A DNA stretch of 64,000 nt from an uncultured Shimia sp. (GTDB taxonomy: Bacteria; Pseudomonadota; Alphaproteobacteria; Rhodobacterales; Rhodobacteraceae): positions 94,200 to 158,199 of the forward strand of contig CALCOY010000022.1 of the NCBI GenBank assembly GCA_937897325.1. Direction: 5' to 3'. Positions 29,107 to 38,200 of the stretch are shown one piece after another. Each line of letters starts with the position of its first letter. Position 1 is the first letter of the stretch. The translations under genes were made by a program, and so were the position numbers. The notes beneath the pieces are model-generated. The model saw nothing but the letters and a program-made list of their open reading frames with translations. It did not search any database and had not been told where the DNA came from.

Positions 29107-29790
29107 ATGTCCATGAACCCCAATGCCAGCCCGTTCAACGCTCTGCCCCCGATTGTCTGGGCGCTGTTCTTTCTGATCTTCGGGATCGAATGCATTTTCG
29201 GGTTGGGCGAGCGAGGCCTGCTGGGCGGCCCATCGGCGGTGGGTTGGCGGCTGGCCGCGGTCAATGATTATGGGTTTTCCGGACAGGCCTTTGACTGGAT
29301 GGTCGGCAATCTGCGGCTTGATGGCGGCTATCTGGTGCGTCTTCTGACCTATCCCTTTGTCCAGGGCGGCTTCACCCAAGCGTTGTTTGCCAGCGTCATC
29401 CTTCTGGCAATGGGCAAGCTTGTGGGTGAGGTGATGGGTCAGCGCGTTGTGCTGATACTCTTCGTTCTCTGCGGGGTTTTCGGGGCGATTGTGTTTGGAC
29501 TACTGACGGATCAGGCTTGGCTGATCGGGGCTTTTCCCTGCGTTTACGGGCTGATCGGAGCCTATACATTTCTGCTGTGGCAGAACCTCGCAGGGCGGGG
29601 CCTGCAACAACTGGCGGCCTTCCGGCTAATCGGCTTACTGATGGGCATTCAGCTTTTCTTCGGTATGTTCTTCGTGGTGGGCTACACTTGGGTGGCGGAA
29701 CTGGCGGGCTTTGCCTTTGGCTTTCTTTTCTCGCCAATGCTTGTGCGGGGAGGTGTCGCGCGGATGATCAATCTGCTGCGGCGGCGTTAA
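29107..29790 (+). CDS. Rhomboid-like membrane protein lacking catalytic residues
   Basis: A 227-aa polytopic membrane protein with six or so hydrophobic helices and a rhomboid-like layout. The active-site Ser motif GxSG reads IGAFPCVYGLIGAY, with no serine. In the partner helix HxxGxxxG reads ELAGFAFG, with Glu in place of the catalytic His. It is therefore probably an inactive rhomboid (pseudoprotease). The start at 29107 has a ribosome-binding site (aaggag). Its stop overlaps murJ's stop convergently by 4 bp. Confidence 0.75.
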   Translation: MSMNPNASPFNALPPIVWALFFLIFGIECIFGLGERGLLGGPSAVGWRLAAVNDYGFSGQAFDWMVGNLRLDGGYLVRLLTYPFVQGGFTQALFASVILLAMGKLVGEVMGQRVVLILFVLCGVFGAIVFGLLTDQAWLIGAFPCVYGLIGAYTFLLWQNLAGRGLQQLAAFRLIGLLMGIQLFFGMFFVVGYTWVAELAGFAFGFLFSPMLVRGGVARMINLLRRR

Positions 29791-31328
29791 CCCCGGCGCA
29801 TGGCCCCACGCAATTCACCCAGACGCAAGCCACCGAACAGGTGAGCAAATCCGAAGAAACTGACAATGCCGATGCCGACAAGCAAGATCAGAGCGGCGTA
29901 GCGGATCAAAGGCAGATCAAGGGCCAGCGTCAGGGTCAGATTGGCTGCCCAAAGGCAGGCCCCCATCAGGATTGAGGCGAAAACGATCCGCCAGAGCCTG
30001 CGCCAGAAACGGCTGTCAAAACGCGCCTCAGGACCCATTTTACGACTGCCAAGGGCCAGAAGGGCAACCATCGCCCAGCCAGCAAGCGTGGTGGCGAGCG
30101 CCGGGGCCATCCAGCCGATCACAGGTGCCAAGCCGAAGGCGATGCCCGCATTGATCACCATTGCCACGAGCGCAAATCGGAACGGGCTGCGCGTGTCGGA
30201 TCGGGCGAAGTAGAGCGGCTGCTGCACCTTCTGCAAAACGAAGGCCGGTAGCCCCAGGCCGTAGATGGCCGTGGCCACAGCAATTGCCGCCACATCGTCG
30301 GGGCCAGTTTCGCCCCGCCCGAACAGAACCGAGACCAGCGGAAGGGGTATGACGATTAAGGCAATGGCGGCAGGGACGGTGAGGGCCAGCGCGATCTCAC
30401 CGGCGCGTGAGAACGCCTCGCGTGCGCCGACGGCATCCCCTGCCTTGAGCTTGCGTGACAGATCGGGCAGCAGGACGATTCCGACGGCAATGCCCACGAC
30501 GCCGAGGGGCAGTTGATAAAGACGATCAGCAGCAAAAAGCCAGCTAACGGCCCCTTCGAAACGGCTGGCAACAAGCTGGCCCACGACAAGGTTGATCTGC
30601 ATGACACCCGTGGCGAGCGCCGCAGGAATGGCCGTGACCAGCAAAAGCCGCATATCGGGGTTTGGCTTCGGCAGATGCAGCTTTAGTCCGAAGCCCGCCT
30701 TGGCCGCCGCGCTCCAGGTCAAGGTCAGTTGGGCGATGCCAGCAACAGGAACGGTCCAGATCAGCCAGTCGATGATTGAGCCACCAGTGTAGTGCGCAAT
30801 CGTCATGGCCAGCACGACAAAGATGTTGAGCAGTACGGGGGCGGCTGCGGCGGCTCCAAAGCGGCCAGTTGCGTTTAGGACACCGGAAAAAAGTGCGGAA
30901 AGTGACATGAAGAAGATGTAGGGAAATACGATGCGCCCATAGCCGACCGTCAGATCAAACCGTGGATCGCCTTCGAAACCCGCGGCTGTTGCCCAGACAA
31001 GGGCTGGCATGAAGATCATCGCAAGGGCGGTCAAGCTGAGCGTTAGAAATGAGAGCCAGGCAAGTGCGTCGGCGCCAAAGCGGACGGGTTCCTCGTCCGC
31101 CTCGAGTTTTTTTGAGAACATCGGCACGAAGGCCGCATTAAAGGCGCCTTCCGCAAAGAAACGGCGAAACATGTTGGGCAGACGGAATGCAGCGACAAAG
31201 GCGTCCATAAGCGGACCGGGTCCGATCAGCGACAGGATCATGATCTCGCGCACAAAACCCAGCACGCGGCTGAGCAACGTCCAGACGCCGACAGTCAGAA
31301 AGCCGGACAAAAGGCGGATCGGTTTCAT
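29787..31328 (-). CDS. murJ: Lipid II flippase MurJ
   Basis: A 513-aa inner-membrane protein of the MviN/MurJ (MOP) superfamily with 14 predicted helices, essential for moving lipid II across the membrane. Family segments are SRVLGFVREIM, MDAFVAAFRLPNMFRRFFAEGAFN (read as two parts), QVASRFEGAVSWLFAADRLY-like and LPLVSVLFGRG. The start at 31328 (MKPIRLLSG) fits; an extension to 31397 is rejected. Confidence 0.94.
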   Translation of the reverse strand: MKPIRLLSGFLTVGVWTLLSRVLGFVREIMILSLIGPGPLMDAFVAAFRLPNMFRRFFAEGAFNAAFVPMFSKKLEADEEPVRFGADALAWLSFLTLSLTALAMIFMPALVWATAAGFEGDPRFDLTVGYGRIVFPYIFFMSLSALFSGVLNATGRFGAAAAAPVLLNIFVVLAMTIAHYTGGSIIDWLIWTVPVAGIAQLTLTWSAAAKAGFGLKLHLPKPNPDMRLLLVTAIPAALATGVMQINLVVGQLVASRFEGAVSWLFAADRLYQLPLGVVGIAVGIVLLPDLSRKLKAGDAVGAREAFSRAGEIALALTVPAAIALIVIPLPLVSVLFGRGETGPDDVAAIAVATAIYGLGLPAFVLQKVQQPLYFARSDTRSPFRFALVAMVINAGIAFGLAPVIGWMAPALATTLAGWAMVALLALGSRKMGPEARFDSRFWRRLWRIVFASILMGACLWAANLTLTLALDLPLIRYAALILLVGIGIVSFFGFAHLFGGLRLGELRGAMRRG

Positions 31329-31449
31329 CTGGGTCTTTCTTTTGGCCCGGGGCTTTCGGCAGAGGTAGCTTTGTGGGCCGGGTCGGTGCAATTGCAAAGT
31401 TGCCCAAGCGGCTTGACAGGCGAAGAGGCGTCGTAGAGATGCCGCAGCT

Positions 31450-31923
31450 ATGCATCGTTACGTCAATCTTGCCCTGCTTGTCTTATACCCCGTCGCTTGG
31501 TTTGCGCCGCTCTTGCGGGCAGGGCTTTTGCCGCTTTTCGGCTTATCGGAGATCAGCGTCTTGACCGGACTGCAATCGTTGTGGGCCTCGGACATTTTTC
31601 TGGCGCTGGTGGTGACGCTCTTTGCGCTGTTTGCACCATATCTTAAGACTATTGGCTTGGCGCTTTTGCATTGGCGAATGCTGAGCCCGCGTCTTTTGCC
31701 CGTGCTGTCAGTCTTGGGGAAACTCGCAATGGCAGATATCTTCCTGATCGCGCTTTACATCACGATCGCCAAGGGGATCGGTGTCGGACGGATTGAAGTT
31801 GCCTGGGGGCTTTATCTGTTTACGGCCTGCATTCTGGCCTCGATCTGGGTGAGCTGGAAAAGTGAGCGACGCAAGACGGCCCCTGTCGAGGCGAACGATC
31901 CGGGGGCGGGATCGGAGGCATAA
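31450..31923 (+). CDS. Paraquat-inducible protein A (PqiA) family membrane protein
   Basis: A 157-aa protein with four hydrophobic helices. The segment LGKLAMADIFLIALYITIAK matches the PqiA-domain pattern (a helix pair with WSM/MxDVF-like residues). It is a single half-domain, shorter than the two-domain E. coli PqiA. The role in membrane stress or lipid trafficking is inferred from the family. It is divergent from murJ and has no obvious operon partner. Confidence 0.7.
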   Translation: MHRYVNLALLVLYPVAWFAPLLRAGLLPLFGLSEISVLTGLQSLWASDIFLALVVTLFALFAPYLKTIGLALLHWRMLSPRLLPVLSVLGKLAMADIFLIALYITIAKGIGVGRIEVAWGLYLFTACILASIWVSWKSERRKTAPVEANDPGAGSEA

Positions 31924-31930
31924 CAGAGCT

Positions 31931-31989
31931 TGGGGGCGCTGCCCCAACGCCTGCGGCGTTTCCCCCGCCGTATTTGTGACGAAAAGAGG
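31931..31989. repeat. GC-rich palindromic intergenic element, REP-like
   Basis: Between the PqiA-like gene and radA lies a run of nested inverted repeats: gggggcgctgcccc, then acgcctgcggcgt, then a C-run and a tatttgtgacgaaaagag tail. From memory, this GGGGGC...GCCCC...CCTGCGG...tattt pattern is frequent between genes in Rhodobacterales genomes. It may act as a terminator of the upstream gene or as a dispersed REP-like element. Confidence 0.6.
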
Positions 31990-32040
31990 GGCGCCTTTGC
32001 GGGTTTGACCGAGAAGCAGCGCTGAGGCAAAGGGGGCGAC

Positions 32041-33405
32041 ATGGCTAAGAACTCATCTTTCACATGCTCCGCCTGTGCCGCAACATTCACCAAATGGTCG
32101 GGGCGCTGCGACAATTGTGGCGAATGGAATACGATTGTGGAAGATACCGGGCTGTCCTCCGGACCTGCTGGCAAATCGCTTGGCGCAAGGCGCGGTCGGG
32201 CTGTGGCGCTGACCGATCTCTCGACCGAGGAGCCCCCCCCGCCAAGAACAACCTCGAAACTGGCCGAGCTGGATCGGGTGTTGGGGGGCGGTCTCGTACC
32301 CGCATCGGCGACGCTTGTGGGGGGGGATCCGGGAATCGGGAAGTCGACCCTGCTGCTTCAGGCGGCGGCGCAGTTTGCCCAGTCGGGTCTCAAGACGATC
32401 TATGTGAGCGGCGAAGAGGCCAGCGCGCAGGTACGGATGCGTGCGCAACGGCTTGGTCTGGCCTCGGCCCCCGTGCAACTTGCCGCCGACACGAACTTGC
32501 GCGATATTCTGACCGCGCTTGAGGCGGAGGCGCCGCAGCTTGCCATCATCGACTCCATACAGACGATGTGGTCGGACCATGTGGACAGCGCGCCCGGTTC
32601 GGTCAGCCAGGTGCGGGCAGCTGCCCATGAGCTGACCACGTTTGCCAAGCGCAAGGGTATCAGCGTTATCCTGGTGGGACATGTCACCAAGGAAGGTCAG
32701 ATTGCAGGACCGCGCGTGGTCGAACATATGGTCGACACCGTGCTGTATTTCGAAGGGGAGCGCGGGCATCAGTTCCGCATTCTGCGCGCTGTCAAGAACC
32801 GCTTCGGCCCGGCCGACGAGATCGGGGTGTTCGAAATGACGGGGGCCGGGCTGGCGGAGGTGCAGAACCCTTCGGCCCTCTTCCTGTCTGAGCGCGGGAC
32901 GCCCAGCCCGGGATCGGCCGTATTCGCCGGGATCGAGGGCACCCGGCCCGTTCTGGTGGAATTTCAAGCCCTGGTAGCACCCACCCCGCACAGCCAGCCG
33001 CGTCGCACAGTCGTGGGATGGGACGGGGGACGCTTGGCGATGATCCTCGCCGTGCTCGAGGCCCGGTGCGGGATCCCTTTTGCCGGGCTGGACGTCTATC
33101 TGAACGTTGCAGGCGGTCTGAAGATCAGCGAACCAGCAGCCGATTTGGCCGTCGCCGCAGCACTTTTGAGCGCGCGTGAAGACGCGGCATTGCCTGCTGA
33201 TACTGTGGTTTTCGGGGAACTTAGCCTGTCCGGGGCGCTTCGACCGGCCCCACAAACCGAAATTCGGTTGAAAGAAGCGCAAAAACTTGGTTTTTCAAAA
33301 GCAATCGCGCCACTGGGTGGGAAGGCGCGCACATCTGCGGGCATGAGCCTGCAACAAATGGGCGATCTGACCACCTTCGTCGGCGACATATTTGGCGCAG
33401 GATAA
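32041..33405 (+). CDS. radA: DNA repair protein RadA
   Basis: A 454-aa RecA-like ATPase promoting branch migration in recombination. It has a C4 zinc finger (Cys9, Cys12, Cys23, Cys26), Walker A GGDPGIGKST near residue 95, the RadA-specific KNRFG motif and a C-terminal Lon-like domain (YLNVAGGLKISEPAADLAVA). It starts a run with cvpA and purF. Confidence 0.96.
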   Translation: MAKNSSFTCSACAATFTKWSGRCDNCGEWNTIVEDTGLSSGPAGKSLGARRGRAVALTDLSTEEPPPPRTTSKLAELDRVLGGGLVPASATLVGGDPGIGKSTLLLQAAAQFAQSGLKTIYVSGEEASAQVRMRAQRLGLASAPVQLAADTNLRDILTALEAEAPQLAIIDSIQTMWSDHVDSAPGSVSQVRAAAHELTTFAKRKGISVILVGHVTKEGQIAGPRVVEHMVDTVLYFEGERGHQFRILRAVKNRFGPADEIGVFEMTGAGLAEVQNPSALFLSERGTPSPGSAVFAGIEGTRPVLVEFQALVAPTPHSQPRRTVVGWDGGRLAMILAVLEARCGIPFAGLDVYLNVAGGLKISEPAADLAVAAALLSAREDAALPADTVVFGELSLSGALRPAPQTEIRLKEAQKLGFSKAIAPLGGKARTSAGMSLQQMGDLTTFVGDIFGAG

Positions 33406-33431
33406 GCGTCCACGGGCAGAAAGGACGAACC

Positions 33432-33986
33432 ATGGAGTTCACAATCATCGACGGAGTCGTCGCAATCGTCGTCGTGCTGTCGGCTATTCTGGCCTATGGA
33501 CGTGGCCTGGTACGGGAAATCATGGCGATTGTCGGCTGGGTCATCGCCGCATTTGTGGCCTACATCTTTGCGCCACAGGTCAACCCGCTGATGTCCGAAA
33601 TCCCCGTTCTGCGCGATCTGGTGGGCGACAATTGCGATCTGTCGATCTTGAGCGCCTTCTTCATCGTTTTCGCGGTCGCCCTGATCATCGTGTCGATTTT
33701 TACGCCGCTTTTTGCGTCGGCTGTGCAGCGGTCGGCCTTGGGGGGGATCGATCAGGGACTTGGGTTCCTGTTCGGCGTGGCGCGAGGCGTCTTGCTGGTG
33801 GCAATTGCATTCTTTGTTTACGACACGGTGGTGACAGGCGAAAGCTACACGATCGTGGATGAAAGCCGGTCTGCCGAGGTGTTCGGCCAGTTCGCCACGC
33901 AGATACAGGAACAGAACCCACAAGAAGCACTTGGTTGGGTGACCGACCAGTATCAGACCCTGATCGGCGTTTGCGAAGCTGAATGA
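33432..33986 (+). CDS. cvpA: CvpA family membrane protein
   Basis: A 184-aa inner-membrane protein with four hydrophobic helices and the family start (IIDGVVAIVVVLSAILAYGRG). CvpA is named for colicin V production in E. coli and is linked to envelope homeostasis. It is 26 bp after radA and just before purF, as in many proteobacteria. Confidence 0.88.
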   Translation: MEFTIIDGVVAIVVVLSAILAYGRGLVREIMAIVGWVIAAFVAYIFAPQVNPLMSEIPVLRDLVGDNCDLSILSAFFIVFAVALIIVSIFTPLFASAVQRSALGGIDQGLGFLFGVARGVLLVAIAFFVYDTVVTGESYTIVDESRSAEVFGQFATQIQEQNPQEALGWVTDQYQTLIGVCEAE

Positions 33987-34115
33987 TCCCGCATTCCGGG
34001 TATTCACGCGGCGTTTCGAATATAAGCTGGGACGGTTTGTGATCCTTTCGTGACACGCTTGGCGGGGCTTGCTATCGAAGAACCGAGTTCACCGAGGATT
34101 CGGAGCTGCCGCGCC

Positions 34116-35612
34116 TTGAAAGACGCCTTCTTCCCATTAACCAACCCTTTCGATACATCCCTCTTGGGAGAGTTGGGGGAGGATGACAAGCTTCATGAAG
34201 AATGCGGTGTGTTCGGTGTGATTGGCACCGGCGATGCCGCCAATTTCGTGGCCCTAGGTCTGCATGCTCTGCAGCATCGCGGACAGGAGGCCGGCGGCAT
34301 CGTCGCATATGATCGGGACCAAGGTTTCAACTCAGCCCGGCGCTTTGGCTATGTGCGAGACAATTTCACGAGCAAGGCGGTGATGGAAACGCTGCCTGGT
34401 GCCTTGGCCATCGGGCATGTGCGGTACTCCACAGCGGGTTCCAAGGGACAGACGGCCATTCGAGACGTTCAACCGTTCTTTGGCGAGTTTTCCATGGGCG
34501 GGGCCGCGATTGCGCATAACGGTAACATAACCAATGCTGACGCGCTGCGGCGCGAACTGATTGATCGAGGGTCTATCTTCCAGTCCTCGTCGGACAGCGA
34601 ATGCATCATTCATCTTATGGCGCGATCGTTGCAGCGCAATATCCCGGAACGGATGGAAGACGCGCTGCGACGGGTCGAAGGCGCGTTTTCGGTCGTGGCT
34701 ATGACAAGAACCAAGCTAATCGGCGTGCGTGATCCGCTTGGCGTCCGCCCGCTTGTTCTGGGCCGGGTGGGGGATGGCTGGGCGCTGAGCTCGGAGACCT
34801 GCGCGCTGGACATCATCGGGGCCGAGTTCGTGCGCGAGATCGAACCGGGCGAGATGGTTGTCATCTCACCGAACGGGATCGAAAGCCGAAAGCCCTTCCG
34901 GCCCGCCTCGCCGCGGTTCTGCATTTTTGAGCATGTCTATTTCAGCCGTCCTGACAGCATCTTGGGTGGGCGCAGCGTCTATGAGACGCGCGAGAGTATC
35001 GGGCGCGAATTGGCGAAGGAAAATCCAGTTGAGGCGGATCTGGTCTGCCCCGTGCCAGACAGCGGTACACCCGCGGCGATTGGCTATGCCCTGGAAAGCG
35101 GCATTCCCTATGCAATGGGGATCATCCGCAACCAGTATATGGGGCGCACTTTCATTGAGCCGACCGAACAAATCCGCAATATGGGCGTGCGCCTGAAGCT
35201 GAATGTCAACCGTGCCCTTATCGCAGGCAAGCGGGTGATACTGGTTGATGACAGCGTCGTGCGCGGCACGACAAGTCGCAAGATAAAAGAGATGATCCTG
35301 GATGCCGGCGCCAAAGAGGTGCACTTCCGAATCGCCTCCCCGCCTACGGCTTGGCCGTGTTTCTACGGGGTCGATACACCACATCGGGAAAAGCTGTTGG
35401 CCGCCACGATGAGCGAGGATGAGATGCGCGATCATCTCGCGGTCGACAGCCTGAAGTTCATCTCGCTTGACGGACTTTACCGTGCCGTGGGCGAGACACA
35501 GGGCCGAGATACGGAGTGCCCGCAGTATTGCGATGCCTGTTTCTCGGGAGAGTACCCGGTTGAGCCTGCGGATATGATCGAAAAGGGTTTTCAGATGAAG
35601 GCAGCTGAGTGA
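34116..35612 (+). CDS. purF: Amidophosphoribosyltransferase PurF
   Basis: A 498-aa enzyme for the first step of purine synthesis (PRPP plus glutamine to phosphoribosylamine). The nucleophile Cys30 follows a short propeptide (KLHEECGVFGV). The glutaminase segment LQHRGQEAGG and the PRPP loop VLVDDSVVRGTTS-like are present. The start is uncertain: TTG 34116 has a well-placed ggag, while GTG 34050 in the same frame adds 22 residues. Confidence 0.94.
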   Translation: MKDAFFPLTNPFDTSLLGELGEDDKLHEECGVFGVIGTGDAANFVALGLHALQHRGQEAGGIVAYDRDQGFNSARRFGYVRDNFTSKAVMETLPGALAIGHVRYSTAGSKGQTAIRDVQPFFGEFSMGGAAIAHNGNITNADALRRELIDRGSIFQSSSDSECIIHLMARSLQRNIPERMEDALRRVEGAFSVVAMTRTKLIGVRDPLGVRPLVLGRVGDGWALSSETCALDIIGAEFVREIEPGEMVVISPNGIESRKPFRPASPRFCIFEHVYFSRPDSILGGRSVYETRESIGRELAKENPVEADLVCPVPDSGTPAAIGYALESGIPYAMGIIRNQYMGRTFIEPTEQIRNMGVRLKLNVNRALIAGKRVILVDDSVVRGTTSRKIKEMILDAGAKEVHFRIASPPTAWPCFYGVDTPHREKLLAATMSEDEMRDHLAVDSLKFISLDGLYRAVGETQGRDTECPQYCDACFSGEYPVEPADMIEKGFQMKAAE

Positions 35613-35654
35613 TTGGTGACATCTTCTGTCATCATCCCGACCTAACCTAATCTC

Positions 35655-36080
35655 ATGACATCATTGCCTGCAAAGATCCTGGATCGAATTGCCTCTTGGC
35701 CCGAAGCCGCGCAAGTGAGGCTTCTTGAAATTCGGGCGATCTTTCTGGATATCGCAGCTGAAACGGGCCCCCTTTCCGAGACGCTGAAGTGGGGAGAGCC
35801 ATCCTGGCTGCCTGCAAAGCCCCGGCGTGGTACAACATTGCGCGTGTCATGGTTTCCCGAAACTGCCCAAGAGATCGGGATCTTTGTTCATTGCCAGACC
35901 ACGTTGTCAGGAACCATGCAGGAGATCTACCCGGACACGTTTCGGTATTCGGGCAATCGGGGCCTTCACAATGATCTGAACCAGGATCTGCCTAAAGAGG
36001 CGGTGGCGCATCTTGCCCAATTGGCCTTCACATACCACTTAAAGAGAGTGAACGTCGTGAGTAAGGGTGATTCTCGCTAA
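35655..36080 (+). CDS. DUF1801-domain protein
   Basis: A 141-aa small cytoplasmic protein of the DUF1801 (YdhG-like) fold. The pattern is an N-terminal helix, ETLKWGEPSWL, RVSWFPETAQEIGIFVHCQT and a C-terminal LAFTYHLKR. Function is unknown; the fold is seen in iron-chaperone-like and antibiotic-resistance-associated proteins. It is alone after purF, 42 bp downstream. Confidence 0.75.
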   Translation: MTSLPAKILDRIASWPEAAQVRLLEIRAIFLDIAAETGPLSETLKWGEPSWLPAKPRRGTTLRVSWFPETAQEIGIFVHCQTTLSGTMQEIYPDTFRYSGNRGLHNDLNQDLPKEAVAHLAQLAFTYHLKRVNVVSKGDSR

Positions 36081-36194
36081 AGGTGTATTGGGCGATTTTT
36101 GTCACCTATCTTGGTTGAGCTTCGAATTTTGGACTCTGATATCTGCCTCACAGCGCCGTGATAGGCGTTTTTTGGCTGATTTCTGGACAAAATT

Positions 36195-36222
36195 TTGAAA
36201 ATTAACCTTTGATGCATAACTT
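36195..36222 (+). promoter_or_regulatory. Candidate promoter upstream of the 88-aa gene
   Basis: In the AT-rich gap after the DUF1801 gene, ttgaaa (36195-36200) and taactt (36217-36222) are spaced 16 bp apart, about 55 bp before the ATG at 36277. Confidence 0.3.
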
Positions 36223-36276
36223 ATTGTTAGGAATTGGTGTAGTAACTCTCTCTGAGGTTGCAAGGGGTTAACGCGC

Positions 36277-36543
36277 ATGTTGTTGCACAACACGTTTGTC
36301 GCAGAAGAAAAGGTGGATCAGGTCCAGTCGCCGCATCCTCCGCGGGACGCGTTGCCAACGCTGATTGCGACCTTTGCGGCGGCCTCCGGACCCTATGCAA
36401 TGGTGCGCTCCAGCGACGGCCAAATCAAGCATCTGACATTGAACGATCGGGTGTTCGAGTCCCGCGTGACCGAAATCACGCCAGAACAGATCACCTTGCA
36501 AGACGGTGACACGCACCAGTACATTACCCTGAAAGCGCGCTGA
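36277..36543 (+). CDS. Small hypothetical protein with PilP/GspC-like beta segment
   Basis: An 88-aa protein. Residues 39-86 (PYAMVRSSDGQIKHLTLNDR and the following VTEITPEQITLQ) resemble the small beta domain of PilP/GspC, where a value is read against a 'DG' turn. No signal peptide is visible. The upstream gap is AT-rich, and it is unclear whether the gene is co-transcribed with the next SDR gene. The family link is a weak resemblance. Confidence 0.5.
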   Translation: MLLHNTFVAEEKVDQVQSPHPPRDALPTLIATFAAASGPYAMVRSSDGQIKHLTLNDRVFESRVTEITPEQITLQDGDTHQYITLKAR

Positions 36544-36598
36544 GTGACTAAGGCATAAGATCTTGACGGCGCGGGCCGCGCAGGTCAGATCGCGCCTT

Positions 36599-37258
36599 AT
36601 GACTGATCAGATTGCTCTTATCACAGGCGCCTCCCGAGGCCTTGGCGCGGCCATTGCCCTTGCTCTGGCCCCGACGCATCACATTATCGCGGTGGCCAAA
36701 ACGACCGGGGCCCTTGAGGAGCTGGACGACCGCATCAAGGCGCTAGGTGGCGCGGCGACACTGGCGCCTATGGACATCACGGATCCAAAGGCGATGGCGA
36801 CACTGTGCCGTGGTGTATTTGACCGCTGGGGATGCATTGATCTTTGGGCACATGCGGCCATCCACGCGGCCCCTCTGGCTCCAGCAGATCACGTGGATGC
36901 AAAAGACCTTTCGAAATCCATTGCGACCAATGTTATCGCAACGTCTACGTTGATCCAGTATGTGGCACCTTTGTTGGGCGATACGGGTACGGCAGTGTTT
37001 TTTGATGATCCGCGTGCAGGTGAGAAGTTCTTCGGAAGCTACGGTGCCACCAAAGCTGCGCAAATGGCTTTGGTGTACTCTTGGCAGGCCGAGGTGGAGA
37101 AAACCGGACCACGCGTCGTCATCACAACCCCTCCCCCGATGCCCACCGCCACGCGCGCACGTTTCTTCCCGGGCGAGCTGCGCGACGGGCTAAGTTCACC
37201 CGACGAGGCGGCGGCGGCAATTCTGGCGGAATTACCCGGAGCGGCCCAAAATGCCTAA
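36599..37258 (+). CDS. Short-chain dehydrogenase/reductase
   Basis: A 219-aa NAD(P)-dependent oxidoreductase of the SDR superfamily. The cofactor motif TGASRGLG (residues 9-16) and catalytic YGATK are present. The usual Ser 13 residues before the Tyr is not seen (the stretch reads FFDDPRAGEKFFGSY), so the reaction may be altered. ATG 36599 is chosen over an in-frame start at 36563. The substrate is unknown. Confidence 0.8.
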   Translation: MTDQIALITGASRGLGAAIALALAPTHHIIAVAKTTGALEELDDRIKALGGAATLAPMDITDPKAMATLCRGVFDRWGCIDLWAHAAIHAAPLAPADHVDAKDLSKSIATNVIATSTLIQYVAPLLGDTGTAVFFDDPRAGEKFFGSYGATKAAQMALVYSWQAEVEKTGPRVVITTPPPMPTATRARFFPGELRDGLSSPDEAAAAILAELPGAAQNA

Positions 37259-37411
37259 GCAAAAAGGCGGGATTTGGTGGCAGACGCTTCACGCCCATTG
37301 CAAAGTGTCCTAAAGCACGAGACAGCCGGTCGGGATCTCGGCGAATGGCCTTTGAAGGTCTGAGCAGTCTCGAAGTAAGATCAGGATGACGTCGGGCAGG
37401 AAGGACGGATC

Positions 37412-38200
37412 ATGCGCATTCTCGTAACCAACGACGACGGTATCTCAGCCCCAGGTCTGAAGATCATGGAAGCGATAGCGACCGAATTGGCCGGTGCGGG
37501 TGGCGCGGTCTGGACGGTCGCCCCGGCTTTTGAGCAATCAGGCGTGGCGCATGCCGTCAGCTACACCAAACCGATGGGCTTTCAGAAACTTTCGGAAACG
37601 CGCTATGCCTGCGAAGGCAGCCCGGCGGATTGCGTATTGGCCGGTCTGCATGACGTTTTGAAGGATGACGCGCCCGATCTTGTCTTGTCAGGCGTGAACA
37701 GAGGCAACAATTCCGCAGAAAACGCGCTTTACTCCGGGACGCTGGGTGCCGCCATCGAAGGAGCGTTGCAGGGCATCCCGTCAATTGCCATGTCGCAGTA
37801 TTATGGACCGGGCAATCGGGATCTGGAAAATACATTCGAGGCTTCGGCCCAACACGGCGTGGACGTGGTGCGGCGCATTCTTAGCGCATTGAACGGAGAG
37901 ACCGACCAGAGCTACCAGCTGTTTTTTAACGTGAATTTTCCACCTGTTGCCGCCGCAGATGTCAAAGGCATCAAGCTGGCACCACAGGGCAAGCGACCCA
38001 ATACGGGGTTTCGAACCACACCGCTGAGCGCGCCTTCGGGTCGGCAATTTCTGTGGGTGACGGGCGGCGATCAGCATGTCCCGACCGACGCCGGAACAGA
38101 CGCTGCGGTGAACCTAGAAGGCTACATCTCGGTCACACCCATGCGGGCGGATCTGACCGATCATGCTGCTCTTTCCTCGCTCGCGGGCATTGCCACATGA
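37412..38200 (+). CDS. surE: 5'/3'-nucleotidase SurE
   Basis: A 262-aa metal-dependent nucleotidase acting on nucleoside monophosphates in stationary-phase survival. The metal site NDDG is at residues 7-10, with GSPADCV and SGVNRGNN in the expected order. Its stop overlaps pcm by 4 bp, forming the classic surE-pcm-nlpD order. Confidence 0.96.
   Translation: MRILVTNDDGISAPGLKIMEAIATELAGAGGAVWTVAPAFEQSGVAHAVSYTKPMGFQKLSETRYACEGSPADCVLAGLHDVLKDDAPDLVLSGVNRGNNSAENALYSGTLGAAIEGALQGIPSIAMSQYYGPGNRDLENTFEASAQHGVDVVRRILSALNGETDQSYQLFFNVNFPPVAAADVKGIKLAPQGKRPNTGFRTTPLSAPSGRQFLWVTGGDQHVPTDAGTDAAVNLEGYISVTPMRADLTDHAALSSLAGIAT

Noticed and set aside
32053..33282. Long 409-aa frame antisense to radA
   Set aside because: It lies wholly within radA, shows no domain or ribosome-binding site, and such shadow frames are common at this GC.
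33096..34007. 303-aa minus-strand frame across radA and cvpA
   Set aside because: Overlaps two well-supported genes and has a composition of random His/Gln/Arg-rich shadow sequence.
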